Source: Cryptomeria japonica
Taxonomy: Eukaryota; Streptophyta; Pinopsida; Cupressales; Cupressaceae
Assembly (NCBI RefSeq): GCF_030272615.1
Contig: NC_081407.1
Location: 377,012,632 to 377,076,631 of the forward strand
DNA: 64,000 nucleotides
Direction: 5' to 3'
The translations under genes were made by a program, and so were the position numbers. Under the pieces are notes generated by a model, which was given only the letters and a program-made list of their open reading frames with translations, was not told the DNA's origin and searched no databases. Shown piece after piece: positions 35,141-45,356 of the stretch; position 1 is the first letter of the stretch; the number at the start of each line of letters is the position of its first letter.

Positions 35141-37189
35141 TTGGCCTTGGTGTTTGCGACTCAAAAATTGAGACATTATCTTTTAAATTCAGAAGTCCAC
35201 GTCATGGTAAAGTTTGATCCTTTGAAGCATCTTTTCTCTAAAACTGATTTATCAGGGCGCCTAGCTAAGTGGGTTATGATGTTAACAGAATTTGACCTTA
35301 AATTTGTTTCACAAAGAGCAATTAAAGGGCAAGCGTTGACCGATCACTTAGTTGAGGCCCCTTCACCTTTCTCCTTCCCTAACCCTGAGTCTTTTCTCGA
35401 TGACTTCATTCTTTGTACAGAGAAAGATGAAACTTGGGAGTTGTACTTTGGTGGCTCTAAGTGTCGTACGGGATCAGGGGCAGGTGTTGTTCTGATTTCT
35501 CCTACAAAGAAATCCACTCCCTTATCTTATTGTCTCAATTTCCTATGTACCAATAATATTGCTGAGTATGAGGCTCTTATAGCAGGAATAAAGGAAGCCT
35601 TGGCTTTGAATGTAAAGCACATACATATTTATGGAGATTCTCAATTGATTATAAGACAAGTAACAGGACTGTATCAAACAAAACAAGACAAATTATCACA
35701 ATATAAAGACCTTGCTATCTCTTTGTTACAAAAATTTGATTCTTATACCATGGAACCTGTTCCTCGAAAAGATAATCGACATGCGGACGCAATGGCATGT
35801 GTGGCTTCTCTTGTATCTCTAGAGGACCCTGTGGTTGATCTTAAATTTGTTATTCACAACCTTATTTCTCCAGCTATTGTAGATGATTCTAGCTTGGTGA
35901 CATGTTGTGACTTTATAGACTTAGATGAATGGTATTCGCATATCGTAAGATACTTGACCGATGGTACCTTTCCTGATTCCGCCAATAGGAACACTAGGGC
36001 TAGAATTCGCAAGCTGTCCGCTAGATATATCATTCTTTCTAATGTTCTTTACCGAAGGGGTTATAACGATCTTCTCCTTTGCTGTCTTAACAAATCAAAA
36101 ATCCCTATTGCTCTTGAAGAGGGACATTCAGGTGCATGTGGGGGGCATTTTGGAGGCAAATCCTTGGTTCAAAGGTTGCTTCGTATGGGATATTATTGGC
36201 AAACTATGCAGAAGGATTCTTTTTCATTTGTTAAGAAATGTCATCAATGTCAACAACACAATAATCCGATTCATGCTCCTGCCCAAGAACTTCGTTCTCA
36301 TGTAGCTTCTTGGCCTTTCTCTACATGGGGGTTGGATCTCATCGGTAAAATCTCTCCTCCTTCATCTCAAGGACACACTTTCATTATAACCGCAACAGAT
36401 TACTTTACAAAGTGGGTAGAAGCTATTCCCCTTCGCTCTACTACTGCTGAAGTGATTTGTCAATTTCTTCTAGAAAACATTATTTCTCGATTCAGGATAC
36501 CTTCCACTATAATCTCAGATAATGGGACATCATTTAAGAACAAGGACGTGAAGAAATTCCTTGAGAAATATCATATCAAACATCAATTTTCTACACCATA
36601 CTATCCTCAATCAAATGGTCAAGCCAAATCATCTAATAAGATAATTGAACAAATTCTTCGCAAAACCGTGAATAAGCATGGTAAGGATTGGAGTACTCAG
36701 CTAATTTATGCTCTTTGGGCCTACCGAACGAGTGTACGAATTGCTACAGGAACTACCCCTTATAATCTTGTTTATGGTGCTGATGCTATTATGCCTTTAG
36801 AGTTAGAGATTCCATCACTTAGAGTTTCTCTCAAAGGTATAGTAGATGATGACTCTTATAGAGAACAAAGACTTCAACAGTTTGAGATGCTTGATGAACA
36901 GCGTATAAATGCTCTTGAGCATATTCAAGCGTATCACAAAACTCTACAACAAAGCTATAATGATAAGGTTATTCAACGTTCCTTCTCAGTAGGTGACTTA
37001 GTTCTCTATGAGAATCAGCACAATGTGAATACCTTACCTGAAGAAAAGGGAAAATTTAGTTCTAATTGGCTTGGACCGTATATTTTTATTGAAGATTATG
37101 GATCAGGTGCTTACAAAATAGCGGATGTAGATGGTTCGCCTCTTAAAGAACCTATAAATGCTATGCACTTGCGTAGATACTATGCTTAA
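35141..37189 (+). pseudogene. E2 second RNase H and integrase
   Basis: 682 codons open. The second RNase H reads LYFGGSKCRTGSGAG: the first catalytic Asp is Gly (GGT at 35450-35452). Later residues are intact (NNIAEYEALIAG, IYGDSQLI, HADAMA). The integrase zinc region is EEGHSGACGGHFGG...KCHQCQQH. The core has WGLDLIGK and ISDNGTSF, but the third acidic residue is Lys (NGQAKSSNK, AAA at 36626-36628). The C-terminus has GDLVLYENQ and ends LRRYYA. Despite the long frame, both enzymes lack an essential acidic residue. Confidence 0.87.
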
Positions 37190-37798
37190 TTCCTCATTCC
37201 TTATCTTTCATTTCATCTATCTTCTTTTCACTTCTTCAAAATTGGATAATATGTTAGCATATCTTTGTTAGAGCAAATAGGATTAAATGATGTTTTGTTT
37301 AATCTATATTGCTTTGTTCTTGACAAGCGTGTTCCTTTACTCTATAGTTTGTCTTGAATTCATTTATGTAAATTGCAAAAGATTTACATTTCCATTATGC
37401 TGGCATATTATACAATGTCTTTATGTGTTAAGTAGAATTGTATCATGTTGTGTTTAAGTTTAAATTAAATCACATTAGTTATATGATTCTTAGGCTTAAC
37501 ACATATTTCTTCTTTATCATCAATATAGTACTTGATTAAATATTTTTTAATTAAGTCACACATGTATCAATTTAATCATGGAGCATTGAGAAATCAATCA
37601 CATGGAAATTAAATTCAGAAAATACATGTACATCTACCAAATGTATTAACTTTAATCAAAATATACATTGTTTGAGGCATTAAAGATAACACGTTTGAGA
37701 CGAAGAAAAGCATGTATATATATATATGTGGATCACGTTTTCATATACAAAAGTAGGTCACTATACATCCAAAATGTGACCTATCCTACATCATGAGA
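37190..37798 (+). other. E2 spacer between pol and the antisense gene
   Basis: AT-rich, no gene. For the antisense gene this is the 3' flank. A TATATATATATG run lies at about 37716-37728. Confidence 0.5.
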
Positions 37799-39891
37799 TC
37801 ATCTCCTATCCCTAGGGCTAGTGGCTGGAGAGTGACGACTAGACGCTCCCTCCTGATCCGGTTGTGAAGGTGGACCCATAGGTGTATAGCGTGATATAGA
37901 CCGTGAATGACTCCGAGAGGAACTCCTACAATCCCTATCCATAAGGATCACGTGATATGAGGTAGCCTCGGCTTGAGCTGCTGCTAGGTCACGCTGTGCC
38001 CGCTGAAGGTTCTCTGATAGAACTCTCTCTCTCTCCCTCCATATTTCCACCTGTACTCGAAATGGGGAAAACAAGTCCTCATGCCAACCCGCATTCCCTT
38101 GAGGCCTATAAGCAACTGGTGAGGAACTAGGGATCTGTGCCGTCATGGAAATATCTGTCACTGCTTGCTGGATCAAGGAACGCCACTCCTGCACATTAGC
38201 TGTAGCAGTAGAACAGATTTTGTATTAGTACCATTCTATATCATCAAAACATTAATCAATCAATATAAACCTACTATACCTGGATCTCCCTCGTGCCAGC
38301 AGGGATCATGATATGGCAGCGTCTGTGATTGGGAACTACTAGGCTCCCCATGCTCAAATGATCTGTGCCCGATGGGTACAGGTCTACGTATCGCCTCGTG
38401 TTCCCCCTTTTGGGGAATAAGAGGAGGATCCAAGGCTATGGTATCATATCCTGAATGGTGGGGAGTTGCATCTGACTCCTCCTCCTCATCATCCTCGTCC
38501 TCATCCGCATCCTCACCCACATCCTCATTCTCCTCATCATCATCTCTATCTGTGTCATCCTCCTCTCCTTCCTCCTCCTCCTCGGCACTAGGCTGATCTC
38601 CTATGGGTGGATCAGGATCTCCTGCCTCCTCATGACCCTCTCCCTCCTCTGGCTCCTCCGATCTAGATCCCTGATCCTCATCTCGGTCTCCATGTCTCCA
38701 TGGACCTGGATGGCCTCTCGGGTAATCTGGAGAAAAGATAGGCCCTAGGTATGTCCTCACAAACCATGAGAGATACCTGCACTGTGCTCTAGGATCTATG
38801 GAGTAATCAATGATCACATCCTGATCGGACCCCTCTATATCTATAATCTCGATATCATCTATCGTAGGTCTCGCTACTGCTTTGGGTCTGGGAAGGACTC
38901 GTGAGTGTTGAGTATAGATAGGTACATCGGCTGGAACACACTGCTCTAGCCCAAACTACCTCCGTACTCGGTCAAAGTAGAATGGGACTATGATATGTGA
39001 GTATCGTCCTCTCAGTAGGTGCTTCCTCTATAAGCATGCTAGCTGCCTCTCTATTCCATCCCATCTGTGCATCCATAGATGTGGTCTCCATATTGTCACC
39101 TCAGCTGTCAATCTATCAAATGTCACTCTCCAATATAGTAGATCCCCAAATCTCCACTCGCTGGTAAGTGGATAGGCAAACACCCTAGGTCGCTCGCTAG
39201 CCACACTCATCAGATAGCTGATAGGCTTGGTGCATGTGAAGTGCTCAAATATCCACACTTGCAGAAGTGTGTATGTCATCAAGCTACAACCTTGTCCAAA
39301 CACATACTCCTCGAGGTCGTGATAGAGATGTGCAAGCATACTCTGACCCTAGGCATATACTCTCCTATGTCTCTCCATAACCCTGATGCACCATGTGAGA
39401 CCCCCATGCATGTGCGTACCTCACCCATTAGGGCAGACGGCTAGTGCAATGATGGCAATCATAAGACGTCTCACAAGGGGCACCTCTCCTATAGGATGTA
39501 AGAGCCAACTGACCATGATGCGACCTCTCGTCTCACTCGGCATGACTCTCCCTATGCAGTATATCTGCTCCCTTTGATGGTCCTTCGCTGACCGATCGGT
39601 CGCGTATGTCACGGTAGCTCCTTTGATAGGTAGGCGAAGTATGCGGTACACATCCTCAAGTGTAACCATCATCTCTCCTATTGGGAGATGGAATGTACAT
39701 GCGTCAGGATCCCATCGCTCCATAAGTGCCATCAACATCATAGGATGGAATCGAATGGCTGGCATAAGGATCGCATACCACAAACCTACTATCAATAGCA
39801 TATCCCTCTCTGCCTGAGTTAGCCAGGGAATCTGATCTCGCAAACTATGAAGAATCTGCTCCGCAGTGTGCTCTCTCATGTATGGGAGACC

Positions 39892-40276
39892 CTGCGATGC
39901 AAAAACATCAGTGTAATCAGTATTCAATCATCAAAATCATCTACGTGAAAAACAAAAACTGTCGAACATCGAAATCTAACCCTGACACCCCTTGCCAAGT
40001 CCTGATTAGGACCATGGCGCTCTGTCAAGGACCCTAGCGCCCTTCAGGGACCATGGCGCCCTCAAAGGAGCATGGCACCCTCAAAGGACCATGGCGCCCT
40101 TCAAGGACCATGGCGCCCTTCAAGGACCATGGCGCCCCATAGGGACCATGGCACCCTGATAGGACCATGGTGCCCTGGGTGGGACCCAGGGTTTGATTCT
40201 AGGGCCCGCATTCGATCACAAAAACTCAAAGTCAATAGAAATGCAGAAAGTCAAAGTCAAAGTTCAGTCAACTCAC
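39892..40276 (-). other. intron 1 of the E2 PMD gene
   Basis: 385 bp, GTGAGT...CAG on the minus strand, between codons (phase 0), the same phase and place relative to the PMD as in E1. It contains the 19-bp repeat array. Confidence 0.65.
40009..40200 (+). repeat. 19-bp minisatellite GGACCATGGCGCCCTTCAA, 10 copies
   Basis: Units start at 40009, 40029, 40048, 40067, 40086, 40105, 40124, 40143, 40162 and 40182, so spacing is 19-20 bp. Each unit holds the adjoining palindromes CCATGG and GGCGCC. The phrase GGACCATGGCGC also occurs once in each E2 LTR (about 29341 and 41270). Confidence 0.92.
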
Positions 40277-40324
40277 CTCGTCCAGTGGGTCGTCATCGAT
40301 CATGACCTGTCGCATGATCTCCAT

Positions 40325-40914
40325 CCTCGTGGGATGCTCCGGTCGTCATGAAGGCATGATGATGACTATGTGGGCTCCGCTACAATAAACAATACTTAGA
40401 AATCAACAAAGTGACAAATGCAATAGTCACTTTCAAGGTATATATTTTCATTTTGGTTTCAAAACCCTAATTTTCCTCTATCATTCATTTCATCATAACT
40501 TGGGTTTGGGAGATGCGATTTCCGAACCGTTTGTTGCATAGGAATCATATTTTCATTCCCTTACTCTCTGGATGTTCCAAAACATGCTCTGATGAAGCCT
40601 CTTCAGTGAACATCTCTCATCAATAATCTCTCACATAATTTGTCGTAAGTAAACATGCTATCCTGTTTCACCTCCCTAATAAGCAAGCCGAAACAGGGGG
40701 GGCATATAGCTACTCGCAAATTTCATCACTTTCCTTAGTAAGCATTAGGTGATTTTGTGATCTAACGTGTGTTTTGTAGGGTGCGGTTCCTAACTGTGTA
40801 CTGTAGATACCGCTGGGGGCTTTGTTTGGCAGACTTATGGATATATCCTTTTTCAAATAATGTTTACTTTCCTGTACTTTAGCTTGCATATGCATGTAGT
40901 ACTCATATGACTGC
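40325..40914. other. E2 upstream region of the PMD gene
   Basis: No coding sequence. It would contain any promoter of the antisense gene, but I see no clear TATA box. Confidence 0.4.
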
Positions 40915-40930
40915 TAAAGTGGGGGCTAAA
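40915..40930 (+). other. E2 polypurine tract
   Basis: AAAGTGGGGGCTAAA lies directly before the 3' LTR. Confidence 0.7.
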
Positions 40931-42564
40931 TGTAGCATCGTAAATTGTACGCACTTGCTAAAGCAGTACAATTTCACACCTAGTTTAGCACCCGCCTTGG
41001 CGAATTTTGCATTTTGCATCGCATTTTCCTTTAGCACTTAATTAATCAAATTAATTAGGTCTAAGGTCCTATTTCATCATCTTCCAGTTGGGCACTTTCA
41101 TTTTATTCCTCTAATACATCATTTAATCAAAAACCCTAATTAGGTCCTATTTTGAACTTGGGGGCTTGATTTCGGGGGTCAAAACATCTCGAAATCACCT
41201 GTAACTTCGGGATTCTCTCTAAAATCAACATATCCGACGGCCCTGAAAATTTGGTGAAAAGTTGTCAGGACCATGGCGCTCGGAGTGCACACGGTCCCGG
41301 ACATTTTTCTCAAAATTTTAGGAGCGCAATACAATCATAAAATAAAGCTTAACCCCAAGATATTGGTGGGAGATTCAATCTCTAGGTTGGCCAAAAGTTG
41401 AAATTAAGACCTAGGGTTTCATATATAAAAGCTCTCTTTCTTCATTTGAAAGGATCCGAATTTTGGTTTCAGGGACCTTCTATGCAGCGAAAGAGCAGAT
41501 CTTTGAAGACTTCAACAATGTTCAACCTCCATCTATCAAGCATTCACCAATTTCATTCATCCATTTAGGGCTTTGAAGACATTGAAGAGCAATAGGGGAT
41601 CACCGACTGAAGATTGGCTTGTACCCTTCCCTTGGAGTTGGGTATGATTTCATGTTGTTTTCATGTCTTTGCATAAGCCTCATTATATCATTTGTATTCA
41701 TTCTTTAGATCACTTTGCATCTTGATTTGGAGCATTTACATTATCATTTACAAGCAATTAGGGTTTACTTTCTAGGTTGCTCTACTTTGCTTACTTGCAT
41801 TTTAGGATCTTGCACACACACAAGGTCTGCACACACACTACTTTTACAATACAACTTGGCTATTCGTGGAGGTGGAAATCACCAAAGCAGGGGTTTGACT
41901 AAGGCAAAACCCTACATAGCCGCCCACCATACCTTTTCAGATATAAGTGCAGGTTTCGAGATTCGGAAGACGCCGCAAGTTGCAGATCTGACAGAAGCGG
42001 ACTGAGACAGAACTTCACACCAAATTTCAGGGCAAAAGATTAGGACAGGGGCGCGGGGCGTCCTGGTCCTGCCAGGACAGGGGCGCTAGGTGCCTTGGTC
42101 CCTAGGATAGGGGCGCTGGGCACCCTGGTCCTTCTGTCAGACAGCTAGTTTCAGACAGCTTTTCAGGTTGTAAAACAGTAGTTTCAATAGCAGTTTCAGG
42201 AGTAGAATCAGGACAGTGGTGCCCGCGCCCCCATCTCGAACATTTTCACTCAGATTTTAACTCCGGGTACACATCTGCATTCTTATCTTGTCCTGGTGTT
42301 TACAGTTTTCCATTGTGTAATCTCAATTCTGCAACCTCGTTATTAGTTCATACTTGCACTATGGGGTTAGGAATTGAACTTGCATCATTTTATCTTTCAA
42401 TTACAACAAAGGAATAGAAACCCTAATAGGTAGCCCGTGGCTCTCTCTTTCACAAAAAGAAGTAGCCAACTGTGTGATACCTCTAGGCTCTTTTGTATTC
42501 CACAATGTGTGTCAAAAGGTAGGATTAGGACATGTTAGCCTAGTCTCGCTTTTTCCCCAACACA
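40931..42564 (+). repeat. E2 3' LTR (1634 bp)
   Basis: TGTAGCATCG...ACACA followed by AGTTG. TATATAAAAG is at 41422-41431. By eye it differs from the 5' LTR at about 2-3 percent of shared positions, besides the large indels. Confidence 0.92.
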
Positions 42565-42619
42565 AGTTGGTAGTACAATATTTCATAATTTCCATCTAGG
42601 GTGATGTATTTCATTAGGA

Positions 42620-43030
42620 TTAGCGCAACCTCCTATTCTCTTGGGAGGTCGTTTCTATTAAATCCAATCTACAAATGAGAGATTTTTTAGGGAAAGCCAC
42701 ACTCTCCACCAAGAGCCCAACAGTAGCCACTATGAGTTCCATAAAATTGGTGAAGGACACATCTCCCATGTAGACCTTTCCCTCATCCAAGAAGTGAGAT
42801 AATTGTTCAAAGAGAGAGGTATTAAAGCATTTCATATCCTCAACAAGGGTGAAAATATTTCTCCTTTTAATCACAAACCAAATAACTTCATCCTTTTTAA
42901 AAATGTCACAATTATCCAGCTCAGTGTGAATAAGATCTCTCCCCATGGTATGCCAATTCTCAAAAAAACTAGTTACAACGACAAGGAAAGGGTAAGACAA
43001 AGCTAAAATAGGAAAAAGGACAAACAACAA
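42620..43030 (-). pseudogene. LINE extra ORF, N-terminal part (minus copy)
   Basis: The segment MGRDLIHTELDN...VEDMKCFNTSLF...VYMGDVSFTNFMELIV...VESVAFP aligns along its length with MGDDLIQIEPDS...VEGMTGHDCKLF...NIGSVTFMVSMEAIV...LDGVSFP at 52058-52330. About a third of residues agree by eye. It lies just after the RNase H of the same LINE tail. No known function is recognised. Confidence 0.55.
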
Positions 43031-43585
43031 TGGTTTATGAAAAGGTAGCCCTTTTCACAAATAGAAAAGAAAATCTCCCCATCATGTAATGATTATAAAA
43101 AATGAAGGAAAAGGCCATAATTGAAATGGAAGTCCTTAGATCTTTGCACCACATTTGTGCTTTTGTCATCCTGGATTGTAACATGAACATCACTTGGTAG
43201 CTAGTGAAAGGTAGTCCATAGTTTAATAAAACTAGTGTATAGACCTTGATTGGCCAACCTATCAATAGATTCATTCCCCTCCTTAAGGGTGGGGGTGAGT
43301 CAAACTTTTCCAATTTTTGAAAGAATGTGCTAGAATTCAACCATGAGTTCTTTCACAGGCCAACATGGGGATGCTTCACCACAAAGAATCATGATTACAT
43401 TTTTGGAGTCCTCTTCAATGATGATCTTTTGCAATCCTCTGTAGTTAGTAAGAGATATGTCGTAGAAGGCCCCACCACTTCAACTAATCTTGTGGTCTAG
43501 ATTCCAAAATTTGCCACATAGACCAACACAATAATTCCCTTTATATCCCTAATGATGCCACCCCCACCCACGCGACCCACTTTAT
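43031..43585 (-). pseudogene. LINE RNase H remnant (minus copy)
   Basis: In several frames on the minus strand: GGIIRDIKG, then GLQKIIIEEDSKNVIMIL and GNESIDRLANQGL, the pattern of the plant LINE RNase H (RVT_3-like). The start of the domain with its first Asp is missing at the 5' truncation. Confidence 0.55.
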
Positions 43586-43596
43586 TGAAGATTGTT

Positions 43597-44080
43597 ATTA
43601 CTTATTATTTGTACATATTTTTTAGTATTGACCTAGGAGAATGTATTCTATTGTGACAAATAAATATCTCTACAAAGGTATTTATAAATAGTGCCAATCC
43701 ATAGATATTTTGAAACACAAATGAAATTGCAATACATTAATCAAAGTGAAGAAAAATAGTCTAGATAGATCGCACATTATAGTATATGAACCCAAAATAA
43801 TTTTGTAGTTGATTAGTTTCAAATTGACAAACTCATCCCTACAAAGAATCTAAAAATTATTGTTATTCCAAAACAATTATTGATATGTGGTCTACAATTC
43901 CTAATATTCAAAACAAACTATATTCAAATCTTCATCAAGCTTTATATATTCATAAGTATTAAATTAAATGAAAATATTTTGTTAACATTTCATATTTCAA
44001 TTACCAAATTAATATTAAAATCATAATTAATAATTAAATCTAAATTAATTATATTTATTATAATTAATTAGTTTAATTAA
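43597..44080. other. AT-rich host DNA
   Basis: No gene seen. It ends with GTTTAATTAA (44071-44080), the left target duplication of the full-length LINE. Confidence 0.6.
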
Positions 44081-44085
44081 GAAGG

Positions 44086-45356
44086 ATGAAAGGATACTCT
44101 GCAAATAGACCATTAAAGCAACCTAGGGATGATAGATCTGGTAAGCCACATAATGGAAGGGAGGGAGATATACTTAGTAAGGTAAAGGGAGGAATTGGTG
44201 ATCAAAATAGCCCTGATATTAGAAGGGAATCCCAAGAAGCGAATAATCGGGAAGACTCCCAATCTCCATGTTCATCCTCGATGCATAGTATATATCAAAC
44301 AATTGATATAGTAGAGGAAGTTGAAGTAGAAACTAAACTGTTTGAGGAATTGGAAATTATTTGCAAAATCATTGGGCCTAATTTCAAATAGAAAAAAATT
44401 AGGGCACGGGTGGAAGAAAACTAGGAAAAAAACCATCAATTATAAAATTTCTACCAAAAGGTTTTTTGTTGTCATCTTTGGAAGTACGGAGGAAAAGGAG
44501 AAAATCTTGCAAAATGGACCCTGGTCTGTGAATGATCATCCACTATATATGAAACCATGGTACCCAAATTTTGGTCCTCTAAACTCAAACCCATATGATA
44601 GACCAACATGGATTAGAATATATAATTTACCAACAAAATATTTGTTAGAAGAATGCTTGGAAAAAATTGGATGATCATTGGGAACTCTTATGGAGATAGA
44701 TGTAGAATTGGTAGACAACAATTCATACATCTATGCAAGAATTTGTATCACAGAGGTTAGACCGATACTAAAAAAAAAATGGTTATGTGTTCAAGGAAAT
44801 TGGTTGTAGCAAATAAAGATACAAGAAGAAAATAATTTTTGTTCATGATGCAATAAAAGAAATCATGTACAAAAGGACTACAGAGTGAAGGCTAAGATGA
44901 CAAAAAAATGGATGCCAAAGGAGAAAAACATTTTTCACAAGAAAGATGCAGCTGCATAGAAAATAAATGACAATCATTGTGAAGGGGAGTCAAATTTGAT
45001 AGAGAAAGTGGGTGGTAGAAAACAGAACACTTGATCATCTGCTAAAGACAGTCAAAGGCAAAATGATGGTCCGCTAATTGTTGAAACATATAGAAATACA
45101 AATGGGGAAAACATAGACAATGAAGTGGAAGAGGCAGATTCAGACGAGAACTTTTCTAAAAATAGATGAATTAGGTATAACATATCCCCGATGTATTAGC
45201 CAATCGACTAATATATTACTTAGAAGGAAGAAGGGAAGAGAGAGGAGGAGTAATAAGCAAAAAAGGGAAGATAAAGAAAAGGAGAAAGGAATTGTAAGTG
45301 TGACTGATTTCCTAAACATGACCAAGGGAGGGAAAGCCTCCCTTGGGGATCAATGA
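44086..45356 (+). pseudogene. LINE ORF1 (DUF4283-like, zinc knuckle)
   Basis: Starts MKGYSANRPLKQ. A DUF4283-type block is at about 44455-44672 (FFVVIFGSTEEKEKILQNGP, then RPTWIRIYNLP). A knuckle at about 44838-44880 reads C-S-stop-C-NKRN-H-VQKD-Y: its Trp is a TGA and the last Cys is Tyr. The C-terminal NMTKGGKASLGDQ ends at TGA 45354-45356, overlapping the ORF2 start by four bases (ATGA). At least two frameshifts and several stops make it non-functional. ORF1 proteins of LINEs bind the element RNA. Confidence 0.7.

Larger units (their letters stand above)
37799..40324 (-). pseudogene. E2 antisense plant-mobile-domain gene, three exons
   Basis: Exon 1, 40324-40277 (16 codons, MEIMRQVMIDDD...), ends at donor GTGAGT. 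Exon 2, 39891-38280, follows the acceptor TTTTTGCATCGCAG in phase 0. It carries the PMD: FHLPIGEMMVTLEDVYRIL, SMLAHLYHDLEEYV, then an Asp/Glu-rich tract (about 38460-38600). Donor GTATAG at 38279 and acceptor CTACAG give an 80-bp second intron; exon 3, 38199-37799, has a helical segment and an Arg/Ser-rich tail. Four stops interrupt exon 2: TGA 39423-39421 and TAGs at 39351-39349, 39030-39028, 38958-38956. All lie in one frame, so this is one gene with recent point defects. Role in the element is unknown. Confidence 0.8.
29216..42564 (+). mobile_element. E2: Tat-like gypsy element without a gag core (13.3 kb)
   Basis: LTRs run TGTAGCATCG...ACACA, with a perfect flanking duplication AGTTG (29211-29215, 42565-42569). 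The internal order is primer site, an ORF leading directly into protease, RT, RNase H, second RNase H, integrase, then an antisense PMD gene and polypurine tract. No retrotransposon-gag domain or zinc knuckle is found between the primer site and protease, so E2 would need Gag from another element. Catalytic residues of the second RNase H and of integrase are also replaced. It is inserted inside a minus-strand LINE tail. Confidence 0.88.
27899..43585 (-). mobile_element. 5'-truncated LINE tail, split by E2
   Basis: The flanking duplications are TGAAGATTATT (27888-27898) and TGAAGATTGTT (43586-43596), 10 of 11 bases. The LINE sequence is 42570-43585 followed, across E2, by 29210-27899, about 2.3 kb. 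On the minus strand it starts inside an RNase H domain (GGIIRDIKG, IIIEEDSKNVIMIL, GNESIDRLANQGL), continues with an extra ORF and ends in a G/T-rich 3' UTR near 28000. It is the same kind of LINE tail as 51412-53444. Confidence 0.65.

Noticed and set aside
38372..38596. Poly-Ser protein on the plus strand
   Set aside because: It is the complement of the Asp/Glu-rich tract of the PMD gene on the minus strand.
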